The translations under genes were made by a program, and so were the position numbers. The notes beneath the pieces are model-generated. The model had not been told where the DNA came from. It ran no database searches and was given only the letters and a program-made list of their open reading frames with translations. A stretch of DNA of 33,179 nucleotides from Desulfobulbaceae bacterium (lineage in GTDB: Bacteria > Desulfobacterota > Desulfobulbia > Desulfobulbales > SURF-16): positions 1-33,179 of the forward strand of contig QKJV01000483.1 in assembly GCA_003249165.1 (NCBI GenBank), given 5' to 3'. This document shows, piece by piece, positions 1-7,373 of the stretch (positions within the stretch are counted from its first letter, which is position 1; the number at the start of each line of letters is the position of its first letter).

Positions 1-50
1 ACCCGGCAGTAATAGAGGCATATCTTGGCAGTGAGGACGACGATGAGTGA
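1..50 (+). CDS. livG: LivG, branched-chain amino acid ABC transporter ATPase, C-terminal end only
   Basis: The first 50 bases hold the last codons of a gene that begins upstream of the window. The frame that stops with TGA at 48-50 reads PAVIEAYLGSEDDDE, and the VIEAYLG tail is typical of the LivG ATPase of high-affinity branched-chain amino acid transporters. The gene next to it is livF, which fits. The livF start ATG (43-45) lies inside this tail, so the two genes overlap by 8 bases and are probably translationally coupled. Only about 15 residues are visible, so the call rests mainly on the tail motif and the neighbour. Confidence 0.7.
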   Translation, partial: PAVIEAYLGSEDDDE

Positions 51-765
51 AACAATGCTGAAAATCACCGATCTTGAGGCAGGTTACGGCTCCATAGCAG
101 CAATCAAGGGGATCTCACTGGAGGTCAATCGAGGCGAAATTGTCACCATCCTTGGCGCAAACGGTGCGGGGAAAACCTCCACCATGCGCACCATCAGCAA
201 ACTGGTAAAACCGATCCGGGGAACCATCATTTTTAAAGGACAGGATATTACGGCCATGCCCGCCCATAAGGTTGTCGCGCTCGGTATGAGCCAAGCACCT
301 GAAGGGAGACGTGTTTTCGGTATCCTGACGGTGCGGGAAAATCTGCTGCTTGGCGCCTACTCACAGTCACAGGTCGACAAAGATGTACTTGACTGGGTTT
401 ATGAACTGTTTCCCCGTCTCAAAGAGCGGGAGAAACAGCTTGCCGGAACCCTGTCAGGCGGAGAACAGCAGATGCTTGCCATCGGCCGGGCATTGATGAG
501 CAAGCCCGATATGCTGCTGCTTGATGAACCGAGCCTCGGCATTGCACCGATTCTGGTAAAAGCCATTTTTGCCCAGATAAAAAAGATTGCAGCGACCGGA
601 GTAACCGTCCTGTTAGTTGAACAAAACGCAAAAGCAGCGCTTAAACTTGCCGATCGCGGTTACGTTCTGGAAGTTGGCAAGATCATCTTTTCAGGCACTT
701 CCCAAGAACTTCTGGCATCCGAGCGAATCCAGGAAGCATATCTGGGCAAAAAGCTGGACCAGTAA
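43..765 (+). CDS. livF: LivF, branched-chain amino acid ABC transporter ATP-binding protein
   Basis: This is a complete ABC ATPase of 240 residues, the usual LivF length. It would power import of leucine, isoleucine, valine or related amides together with LivG, the LivH/LivM permeases and a periplasmic binding protein encoded upstream of the window. Visible motifs are Walker A GANGAGKT (residues 38-45), the signature LSGGEQQ (about 138), Walker B LLLDEPS and the switch histidine region LLVEQN. The C-terminal EAYLGKKLD is typical of the family. I chose ATG 43 because GAGG (32-35) is well placed before it; a TTG at 25 is possible but has no clear ribosome site. The start overlaps the end of livG. 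Confidence 0.93.
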   Translation: MSETMLKITDLEAGYGSIAAIKGISLEVNRGEIVTILGANGAGKTSTMRTISKLVKPIRGTIIFKGQDITAMPAHKVVALGMSQAPEGRRVFGILTVRENLLLGAYSQSQVDKDVLDWVYELFPRLKEREKQLAGTLSGGEQQMLAIGRALMSKPDMLLLDEPSLGIAPILVKAIFAQIKKIAATGVTVLLVEQNAKAALKLADRGYVLEVGKIIFSGTSQELLASERIQEAYLGKKLDQ

Positions 766-771
766 GCCTCT

Positions 772-1686
772 ATGCCAAAATCAGCTACGATTGGTGGGGC
801 AAACACCACCCGCGGCATGCTGCTGGTTTTAGCGGCTGCCTGTCTCTGGGGCACAACCGGAACTTCACAGGCACTGGCGCCCGAGACGAGTTCTCCGCTC
901 ACAATTGGAGCCATGCGGCTGGTTATCGGCGGTATTGCGCTGACCTTGCTTTCGCTGATAAAAGGCGGACTCAGGAACTGGAATTTTAATTATCCGCTTA
1001 TTCTGCTCACCGGATTCTTTGTTGCTCTCTATCAGGTCAGCTTTTTTTCGGGTGTAAAACTCACCGGTGTTGCCGCCGGAACCATTGTCGGCATTGGCTC
1101 ATCCCCTGTTTTCGCGGGTATTCTTGATCTCATAGTCTCCAGAAAGCCTCCAGGAAAACGCTGGTATTTCTCAACCTTTCTGGCTATTGCAGGATGCACC
1201 GTGCTTGTGCTCAACAGCAGTACAATTCACATCAATACGCTTGGTATCCTGTTGGCCATGATTGCTGGACTGGCCTACTCCTCCTACGCACTGATTATCA
1301 AGATGCTGATTGTCGATCGCGATGCCGAGGAAGTTACCTCACTGGTCTTTTTGACCGGGGCATTTCTTTTAACCCCTATTTTGTTCACCCACGACCTGAG
1401 CTGGCTGAAAGAGATAAACGGATGGCTGCTGATGCTCCATCTGGGAGTGCTTGCAACCGCTCTCTCCTACTATCTCTTTGCTCGCGGCATAGAACACATT
1501 CCTGTGTCCTCGGCTGTGACATTGAGCCTGGCAGAGCCTCTCACGGCAACAATACTGGGAGTCCTGGTTGTCGGAGAAACCCTGTCCGCTATTGCCTGGG
1601 CCGGCCTGTTGCTTATTCTTTCAGGCATCATCGTTCTGGTCTTTCCGGTAAGACTGATTCAACAGAGAAAAGCTGCGCTAAACTGA
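772..1686 (+). CDS. EamA/DMT-family inner-membrane transporter
   Basis: The 304-residue protein is made almost entirely of hydrophobic segments, consistent with the ten transmembrane helices of two EamA repeats in the drug/metabolite transporter superfamily. The first repeat begins with LVLAAACLWGTTGTSQAL and the second with LAMIAGLAYSSYALIIK. The stretch SSAVTLSLAEPLTATILGVLVVGE is the typical EamA ninth-helix region. Members export amino acids, metabolites or drugs; the substrate cannot be read from sequence. The start lies 6 bases after livF, so the gene is probably cotranscribed with the liv operon, which hints at amino-acid efflux or overflow. The gene ends 3 bases before the convergent lipoprotein gene. 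Confidence 0.88.
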   Translation: MPKSATIGGANTTRGMLLVLAAACLWGTTGTSQALAPETSSPLTIGAMRLVIGGIALTLLSLIKGGLRNWNFNYPLILLTGFFVALYQVSFFSGVKLTGVAAGTIVGIGSSPVFAGILDLIVSRKPPGKRWYFSTFLAIAGCTVLVLNSSTIHINTLGILLAMIAGLAYSSYALIIKMLIVDRDAEEVTSLVFLTGAFLLTPILFTHDLSWLKEINGWLLMLHLGVLATALSYYLFARGIEHIPVSSAVTLSLAEPLTATILGVLVVGETLSAIAWAGLLLILSGIIVLVFPVRLIQQRKAALN

Positions 1687-1689
1687 GCA

Positions 1690-2667
1690 CTACAACCTGA
1701 ATCCCCAATAGTGGAGAAATCCGCTGAAATCACGCAGGTCAGAGGCTTCTCTTGCCCATGGCTTCAGGCTGGTGTAGAAGACCGGCCCGTCATCAATATC
1801 CTGGCCGAGATACTTGTCTTCTCCAACCCGATAATCCAGAACCCACCAGCTGATAAAAAGGCGCTCCCATATTTTCTGGCTTCTTTTCACATAGCCCGTT
1901 CTGCTGCCTCCTGATTCAAAAAAACTGGTTGAATAGCTGTTTCCCGTTTCAATATACTTCAGACTTCTCATCGGCTTGATCGCAATATCTGCCGTTTCAA
2001 CGCCCTCAACCTCTGTGGCCTTATCCAGCCAGGCATCCATAATCCTGTGAGTTGCTGCTCTCACCTGAACATGAAACTGCGGCACAGTATCAACATCTTT
2101 GTCTATCTCAAACATCCCCGGCAGAGTCTCACCGTAGATATTCTGTTTACCTTGCTGCCAGCCGGACGGCAGACTTTCTTTTGCCAGATAACTGGTCGGA
2201 ATAAATGCAAGGTAACAGCCGCAGGTATGCAGACTGGTATATAATACCGGCTCATTCTGCCCATTGACAGTAACTATGATCAGGAGGCCGATGTTTTCAC
2301 CGGCACCTAGATAAAATGGAAGAAAGCTCAAAGGCGTCCCTTGAAAATGCACCCGATAAACGAAGTTGCTGTATTGCTGACCGCTGTCTCCGATAAAGGA
2401 TCGCTGTTCACCATAAATGGTGGGTATCTCCGGATCGACAAGAACCATTTTATCGCGTTCAGAATAAATTACCCCGCCAATTCGGTTATACGACTCTTCA
2501 GGGGCTTGAATATAAAACTGCGGAGCATACAGCTGCAAAGGACTTTCTTTCTCGTTTATTGTGTAAGCCAGCGTATCAGACGGTAATATTGCCCTATATG
2601 AACCGCAGCCTGAAAGCAAAGAGATAAAAAACAGTACAGGAAAAAACAAAGGCAATATTCGAGACAT
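1690..2667 (-). CDS. Predicted lipoprotein of unknown function
   Basis: The 325-residue product starts with a lipoprotein signal peptide: a short basic start, a hydrophobic run and a lipobox LLSGC that places the lipidated cysteine at residue 21. AAGGAG seven bases before the ATG supports the start. The rest is a soluble, aromatic-rich domain with a CGCY motif in the middle and no catalytic motif I can name. The residue after the cysteine is Gly, not Asp, so outer-membrane sorting is possible, but the rule comes from enterics. It is convergent with the transporter gene and divergent from moxR, so it is its own transcription unit. I do not recognise the family. Confidence 0.8.
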   Translation of the reverse strand: MSRILPLFFPVLFFISLLSGCGSYRAILPSDTLAYTINEKESPLQLYAPQFYIQAPEESYNRIGGVIYSERDKMVLVDPEIPTIYGEQRSFIGDSGQQYSNFVYRVHFQGTPLSFLPFYLGAGENIGLLIIVTVNGQNEPVLYTSLHTCGCYLAFIPTSYLAKESLPSGWQQGKQNIYGETLPGMFEIDKDVDTVPQFHVQVRAATHRIMDAWLDKATEVEGVETADIAIKPMRSLKYIETGNSYSTSFFESGGSRTGYVKRSQKIWERLFISWWVLDYRVGEDKYLGQDIDDGPVFYTSLKPWAREASDLRDFSGFLHYWGFRL

Positions 2668-2713
2668 GATATTACTCCTTATCTATCAGGACTTTGCCCG
2701 GACAAAGAAGGCA

Positions 2714-2730
2714 AAGTTTTTGAAAAACTT
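2714..2730. promoter_or_regulatory. Palindrome AAGTTTTT-G-AAAAACTT in the lipoprotein/moxR divergent spacer
   Basis: The two 8-base arms (2714-2721 and 2723-2730) are perfect complements around a single G. The right arm abuts and slightly overlaps the candidate -35 box of the moxR operon, so the site could be a repressor or activator target. Being made mainly of A and T runs, it could also arise by chance or simply be a bent stretch. Confidence 0.3.
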
Positions 2731-2757
2731 GAGAATTTCAGTTTTTTCCTCTATTCT
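2729..2757 (+). promoter_or_regulatory. Candidate sigma70-type promoter of the moxR operon
   Basis: TTGAGA (2729-2734) and TATTCT (2752-2757) are separated by 17 bases, close to the housekeeping consensus. The promoter would start transcription about 40 bases before the moxR ATG at 2802. It lies in the only sizeable gap ahead of the three-gene operon. Confidence 0.42.
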
Positions 2758-2801
2758 TAAAAAGAACTTTCATTCTCTCACAATAGCTCAGGATTACTCT
2801 T

Positions 2802-3740
2802 ATGACCAGTGATTGCAGTCAGATTTTTCACAATCTCAATACCAATATCCAGAAAGTTGTTCAGGGAAAATCAGAAATGATCAGGCTGCTTCTCGCCGCC
2901 TTTTTCTGCGGCGGACACGTTCTGCTCGAAGATGTTCCCGGTACCGGCAAAACAACCCTTGCCAAAAGTCTGGCCCGTTCAATCGGTACCGGATTCAAGC
3001 GAGTCCAGTTCACACCGGATCTGCTTCCATCAGATATCCTTGGGGTCTCTATTTTTAACCAGAAAGAAGAAAAATTCATTTTTCACCAGGGACCGGTTTT
3101 CACCAACATCCTGCTGGCTGATGAGATCAACAGGGCAAGCCCGAGAACCCAGGCCGCGCTGCTTGAATCGATGGGAGAAAGACAGGTGACCATAGAAGGC
3201 AAAGAATACCAGCTGAACAATCTCTTCTTTGTTATTGCCACCGAAAATCCGATTGAATCACACGGCACATATCCTCTTCCAGAGTCTCAGCTTGACCGTT
3301 TTATGGTGAAATTGACACCCGGTTATCTCAGTCGCGATCAGGAGGCCTCTGTTATCGCCGACCAGCTGCACCAACATCCACTTGATGATACTGAGGCAGT
3401 AATATCAGAAGCCGACGTTTTTCATGTCCGCAAGGCGATTCATTCTGTCCGGCTGAGCGATGAGCTGAGATATTATATTGTTGATCTTGTCAGTGCAACG
3501 CGTCAGGCTGAACAGGTTTCTGTGGGATCAAGTGTTCGCGGCTCACTGGCCTTAACCAGAATAGCACAGTCTCTAGCGCTTTTCAGCGGACGGGAGTTTG
3601 TTGTACCGGAAGATATTACAGAAGCAGCACCTGCTGTTATCAGCCACCGGCTGCAGCTGGTACCTCAGGCAAAGTTTGCAGGAATAACGGATGAATCAGT
3701 TGTACAGGAGATCATTCGCCGTACTCCATTGCCGAAATGA
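2802..3740 (+). CDS. MoxR-family AAA+ ATPase
   Basis: This 312-residue protein has the length and motifs of MoxR ATPases, chaperone-like AAA+ proteins that help mature or activate partner proteins, often ones with VWA or metal-binding domains. Visible are Walker A VPGTGKTT (residues 45-52), Walker B ILLADEIN (104-111), the conserved NRASPRTQAALLE segment after it, sensor 1 (ATENPIE) and the GTYPLPESQLDRF motif. It is the first gene of a three-gene operon with a DUF58 protein and a transglutaminase-like membrane protein, a conserved arrangement across many bacteria. Its stop overlaps the next start by 4 bases (ATGA), implying coupled translation. Confidence 0.93.
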   Translation: MTSDCSQIFHNLNTNIQKVVQGKSEMIRLLLAAFFCGGHVLLEDVPGTGKTTLAKSLARSIGTGFKRVQFTPDLLPSDILGVSIFNQKEEKFIFHQGPVFTNILLADEINRASPRTQAALLESMGERQVTIEGKEYQLNNLFFVIATENPIESHGTYPLPESQLDRFMVKLTPGYLSRDQEASVIADQLHQHPLDDTEAVISEADVFHVRKAIHSVRLSDELRYYIVDLVSATRQAEQVSVGSSVRGSLALTRIAQSLALFSGREFVVPEDITEAAPAVISHRLQLVPQAKFAGITDESVVQEIIRRTPLPK

Positions 3741-5083
3741 ACAAAATCATCTATTTCATAATTAAATTCACCGCCCGGTGCAAAAACGCTATCGACCGTC
3801 GGGCGACCACCAGCGGCAAAATTTTTCTCTTCATGGCAGCAGTCTCATTTTTTTTCGGTCTTAACCCCGAAAGAAACATGTTTTTTCAACTCTTCCCTAT
3901 TCTGTTCATCCTGCTGCTGATCAGCTTTTTATTCTCACTCAGACTGAAAACAACAATCACCTGCAGTCGATCCCTGCCGTCGACCGGTGTTGCAGACAGC
4001 AGGATTATCTACCCTGTTCATTTGCATAACAATGGGTCAAGAGCCATAAACGGTATTCTCTTCCGTGAATGGCAACAAAAATTCCTTCCAACCTATCAGG
4101 AAGCCAGACAGCTTTTTCTCGCCCGATCCGGTAAACCAAAAGGGTTCTTTTCAAAATCAGGTATCGAATTTTTGATCGCCGAATTTTTCCCTCCCGCAAT
4201 AATTGAACCTGATGAGTTTGAGCTGCCGCATTTATCCGGCAATACAGGTATTGATTATCGGGTATCCCTGACGCCGCACAAAAGGGGAAATCATCATTTC
4301 GACGGATTCAAATTGTATCGCAAAGACCCTTTCGGCCTATTTTTTTCGGCAACTACAATAAAATCGCCGGCCAATCTGCTGGTTCTGCCGAAACTGTATC
4401 CGGCTTCCAAACTGCAGTTTAACGGAGGAAGAAAATATAATCAGGGCGGCATTACAGCCTCAAAAGATCATGGAGATTCTGAGGAATTCATCAGCCTGAG
4501 GGAGTATATGCAGGGAGACCCGCTTAAACACATTGACTGGAAAAGTAGTGCCAAAACCGGCAAGATTATCGTTAAACAATTTAAGAGCGAATATTTCTCC
4601 CGTTACGGCATGGTGCTCGACACCTTCTGTTCACAGCATAATGAAGATCTGTTTGAAACATCTGTTTCAGCGGCCGCTTCTTTCTTCATGGCGCAGGATC
4701 TCGGCGAGAGTGTGCTTGACCTTCTCTTCGTCGGCGACAGGTGTTATCAGGAAACAGCTGCCAGAGGCTCAAATGAACAGGTTCATTTTCTTAAAATTCT
4801 GGCATCTGTCCAGCCATGTCATGACAATAGGTTCGCTGATCTGCATGCCCTGGTAAAAAGTCATATAGATCAGTTAAGCGGCATCGTGCTTATCTTTTTT
4901 CGTCTCGACGAAGAACGCAAAAAGCTTGCCAAACTTGTCAGTCAGCACAAAATACCGCACACCATTATCCTTCTTTGCAGAAGTAAAGAAGATGCCGGGA
5001 AAGAATTGAAAAGGCTGGACTGGAAAAACCCGGTCATTCTGGTGGAAAAGAATAAAATCGGAGAGCAGCTGACAGCAATATGA
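3737..5083 (+). CDS. DUF58 domain protein (MoxR partner)
   Basis: The 448-residue product has two close hydrophobic segments near the N terminus (about residues 28-45 and 50-70), then a mostly soluble domain. The DUF58 signature is clear: REYMQGDPLKHIDWKSSAK near residues 255-275. DUF58 proteins have a VWA-like fold and are usually encoded next to MoxR ATPases, which are thought to act on them; the biochemical role is not settled. The start ATG overlaps the moxR stop by 4 bases and its own stop overlaps the next gene by 4 bases, so the three are expressed in a fixed ratio. Confidence 0.88.
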   Translation: MNKIIYFIIKFTARCKNAIDRRATTSGKIFLFMAAVSFFFGLNPERNMFFQLFPILFILLLISFLFSLRLKTTITCSRSLPSTGVADSRIIYPVHLHNNGSRAINGILFREWQQKFLPTYQEARQLFLARSGKPKGFFSKSGIEFLIAEFFPPAIIEPDEFELPHLSGNTGIDYRVSLTPHKRGNHHFDGFKLYRKDPFGLFFSATTIKSPANLLVLPKLYPASKLQFNGGRKYNQGGITASKDHGDSEEFISLREYMQGDPLKHIDWKSSAKTGKIIVKQFKSEYFSRYGMVLDTFCSQHNEDLFETSVSAAASFFMAQDLGESVLDLLFVGDRCYQETAARGSNEQVHFLKILASVQPCHDNRFADLHALVKSHIDQLSGIVLIFFRLDEERKKLAKLVSQHKIPHTIILLCRSKEDAGKELKRLDWKNPVILVEKNKIGEQLTAI

Positions 5084-7026
5084 AAACACCGCCATTTTTC
5101 ATAGGCTCTCTCCTGCTTTTCTGGGGTGTTGAAAGTGAACATATCGTCCTTTCAATTCTGGCGGCAATTCTTTTGGAAGGCCACCGTTTTATTAATGAAA
5201 AATGGACGCTGAGTGAAGATGATTTCATTCGAATTTCTGATCTAACCTCGGTCATATTGCTCGCAGCCATCGCACTCATCCTGCTCAATAAGGAACCCTT
5301 GTCATTTTTCAGAGAGACTGCAATCTGGCAGCCGCTCATCCTGTTGCCGTTAATGCTGGCTCAGCTCTACTCAACCAATGATAAAATCATTATCGGCACC
5401 AGGATCGGCTCCAAAAAGCAGAAAAATTATCGTCACCCGCCGATGGATTTCACTCTCTACTACGTAACACTCTCGTTGCTATCCGTCGCCGCGGCTAACA
5501 GCCGGTCGGCAATTTTTTTCCCTTGTATTTCCATCCTGCTTTCCTGGCTTCTCCTCTACAACCGAGGAAAAAGCTTCTCAATTACTGTTTTTATCAGCTG
5601 TCTTCTGCTCGCCGGCAGCGGCGGCTATTTCGGCTACCTCGGGTTCGAAAAGGTGCAGGAACAGTTCAGAATAGCAAGTTGGCAGCTTGTCCGCTCATAT
5701 TATTACAACCGTTATCGAGACCCCTACAAAGCATCTATCGCCACCGGTTCAATCGGCCAGTTGAAATTAAGCGGAGAAATTCTCATCCGTATTCCTCGCG
5801 GCAGCAATCCTCCACCTTCGTTATTAAAAGAAGCAAGCTACAACACCTTTTCCGGCAACCAGTGGATGAACACGCATCAGCTATTCGAACCTGCCGTTCT
5901 TGCTGACGAATCAATCTGGGACCTCACTCCACCGCCTCATCCGAAAGGGCGCGCCATTATTCTTGAACAGAATATGGAACGGGAGCGGGGTCTGATCGCC
6001 CGGCCGCCGAACAGTTTTAAACTCGTATCATCCAGCCTGTTTGAACTTGAACTCAATCCGGCAGGAACGTTACGGGCCATAGACTGTGCTCCGGTGGTTA
6101 CCGGGACATATTATTACTCACAGCAGCCTCTTGAACCTGACCCGCCAGCCCAGCAGAACCTTATCATCGCCAAAAGCGAAAGTGAAGTGATTACCAGGGT
6201 TGCAGCCTCAATCTGGCACGCAGATTCAACCGCACAGGAAAAGCTGAGCCGTCTTGAACAGTTTTTCCTGAAAAATTTTTCCTACTCACTCGACCTGCAG
6301 GATGAGGGAGAGAGGCAATCCGTTTTGGCTAACTTTCTTCTTTCAACCCGAAAAGGACACTGTGAACTTTTTGCTTCTGCCACAACCCTGCTGCTTCGGG
6401 CCGGCAATATCCCTACCCGTTACGTGACCGGATATGCCGTTGAAGAATACAGTGCGCTTGAAAAACGATACATTATCAGGGCAAGACATGCCCATGCATG
6501 GTGTGAGGCATACGTTGACGGCAAGTGGGTGGTGGTAGACAATACTCCCCCCGACTGGTTCAATCAGGAACGAAGTTTTAGATCGTTTTTCGAACCGGCT
6601 AAAGATCTTTATGCCTATCTGCGCCAACTCTACAAACGGTTCAAGGTAAACAGTGAACAGAAGTATAATACCCTGTTTTCAATTATCGTTGTTATTCTCT
6701 CGTGTCTGCTGGTTTTCAGTATATACAGACGACTGCAGATGAAAAAGGTGGAAGAAAAAGATCTTGAGAGACGCATTTTCACCCCTCAGGATTCCCCATT
6801 TATCCTGCTGGAAAAGTGGCTGGAGGCAAAAGGCCTGCCGCGCCAGGAAAATGAACCTTTTGCGCAGTGGCTCACCAAAATAGACACCATAGCACCAATT
6901 CCTCATGAAGAAATCATCAGGTTGTATTCACTTCATCAGAAACTGCGGTTTGATAATTCTCAGTTCACCCTGGGTGATCATACCGTTTTAACAGAAGGTG
7001 TTAACCAGATCATCTCTGAACCCTGA
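5080..7026 (+). CDS. TgpA-like transglutaminase-fold membrane protein
   Basis: The 648-residue protein has several N-terminal transmembrane helices (to about residue 190), a long extracytoplasmic part and one C-terminal helix near 530-550 followed by a cytoplasmic tail like the DUF4129 region of this family. The transglutaminase-like core is intact: Cys428 in KGHCELFASA, His472 in ARHAHAWCEA and Asp487 in WVVVDNTPPDW form the expected triad. TgpA of Pseudomonas is a periplasmic transglutaminase-fold protein needed for growth; whether this one crosslinks, cleaves or binds cell-envelope proteins is unknown. It is third in the moxR-DUF58 operon, with a 4-base overlap at its start. Confidence 0.88.
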   Translation: MKTPPFFIGSLLLFWGVESEHIVLSILAAILLEGHRFINEKWTLSEDDFIRISDLTSVILLAAIALILLNKEPLSFFRETAIWQPLILLPLMLAQLYSTNDKIIIGTRIGSKKQKNYRHPPMDFTLYYVTLSLLSVAAANSRSAIFFPCISILLSWLLLYNRGKSFSITVFISCLLLAGSGGYFGYLGFEKVQEQFRIASWQLVRSYYYNRYRDPYKASIATGSIGQLKLSGEILIRIPRGSNPPPSLLKEASYNTFSGNQWMNTHQLFEPAVLADESIWDLTPPPHPKGRAIILEQNMERERGLIARPPNSFKLVSSSLFELELNPAGTLRAIDCAPVVTGTYYYSQQPLEPDPPAQQNLIIAKSESEVITRVAASIWHADSTAQEKLSRLEQFFLKNFSYSLDLQDEGERQSVLANFLLSTRKGHCELFASATTLLLRAGNIPTRYVTGYAVEEYSALEKRYIIRARHAHAWCEAYVDGKWVVVDNTPPDWFNQERSFRSFFEPAKDLYAYLRQLYKRFKVNSEQKYNTLFSIIVVILSCLLVFSIYRRLQMKKVEEKDLERRIFTPQDSPFILLEKWLEAKGLPRQENEPFAQWLTKIDTIAPIPHEEIIRLYSLHQKLRFDNSQFTLGDHTVLTEGVNQIISEP

Positions 7027-7036
7027 AACGGGGTTC
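7018..7036 (+). terminator. Short hairpin at the end of the moxR operon
   Basis: GAACCC (7018-7023) and GGGTTC (7031-7036) form a 6-bp stem with the TGA stop codon in its loop. No T-run follows, so it is a weak terminator at best, but it lies exactly at the operon end. Confidence 0.3.
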
Positions 7037-7085
7037 TCCATCACGCTATTTTAGTAATTAGTTAACTTTAAATTCACTATTATTG

Positions 7086-7107
7086 ATAAAGAACATATGT
7101 TCTTTAT
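7086..7107. promoter_or_regulatory. 22-base perfect palindrome centred on CATATG, upstream of the Hdr operon
   Basis: Bases 7086-7107 read the same on both strands, with core AGAACATATGTTCT and A/T-rich arms. It lies in the 347-base gap before the electron-transfer operon. Two weaker relatives sit at 7218-7235 and 7294-7311, all centred on CATATG (centres 7096.5, 7226.5 and 7302.5). I infer a dimeric regulator binding site; the regulator is not encoded in the window. Confidence 0.5.
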
Positions 7108-7217
7108 TTTATTGTGTTTTTGCAAATTACTCCCACGTAACAACACCATCACAGGCAAAAAACCTATGATTTCACTTGCTTTCATCTCCTTTTTATTTTA
7201 AAACCGCAGCCAAGGGT

Positions 7218-7235
7218 AATGAACATATGTATCAT
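7218..7235. promoter_or_regulatory. Second CATATG-centred imperfect palindrome
   Basis: The sequence ATGAACATATGTATCAT has a palindromic ACATATGT core and outer arms ATGA/TCAT. It ends just upstream of the candidate -35 box at 7244, a position where an activator could act. Confidence 0.35.
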
Positions 7236-7243
7236 AACTCTAC

Positions 7244-7273
7244 TTGAGAAAAGGGATCGTTTGGGTGTAGAAT
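7244..7273 (+). promoter_or_regulatory. Candidate promoter of the Hdr-type operon
   Basis: TTGAGA (7244-7249) and TAGAAT (7268-7273) are 18 bases apart. This places the transcript start near 7280 and gives a leader of roughly 95 bases before the first gene at 7374. It lies between the second and third CATATG palindromes. The match is moderate. Confidence 0.35.
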
Positions 7274-7293
7274 GGTTATAGCTACCTCTAAGT

Positions 7294-7311
7294 ATTAAGC
7301 ATATGTTTAAT
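7294..7311. promoter_or_regulatory. Third CATATG-centred palindrome, in the expected leader
   Basis: ATTAAGCATATGTTTAAT is palindromic except for the G/T pair flanking the core. It lies downstream of the candidate promoter, where a bound repressor would block transcription. Confidence 0.35.
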
Positions 7312-7325
7312 ATCGTTTCTCAAAT

Positions 7326-7339
7326 CTGGTTATAACCAG
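7326..7339. promoter_or_regulatory. 14-base perfect palindrome CTGGTTATAACCAG
   Basis: This second type of palindrome lies 34 bases before the first Hdr-operon gene. A partly matching stretch, TGGTTATAGCTACC, occurs at 7273-7286. It may be an operator for a second regulator, or a hairpin in the leader RNA. Confidence 0.35.
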
Positions 7340-7373
7340 TAACAGAAGTTTTAGAGATGGAGCCAGTTTCCTT

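Noticed and set aside
1194-1700. 168-codon plus-strand frame
   Set aside because: Out of frame inside the EamA transporter gene; composition is not protein-like.
7091-7102. GAACATATGTTC equals the Bacillus-type LexA (SOS) box core
   Set aside because: The site lies 270 bases upstream of an Fe-S operon with no DNA-repair gene nearby, and sister palindromes do not keep the GAAC/GTTC arms, so a dedicated regulator is more likely.
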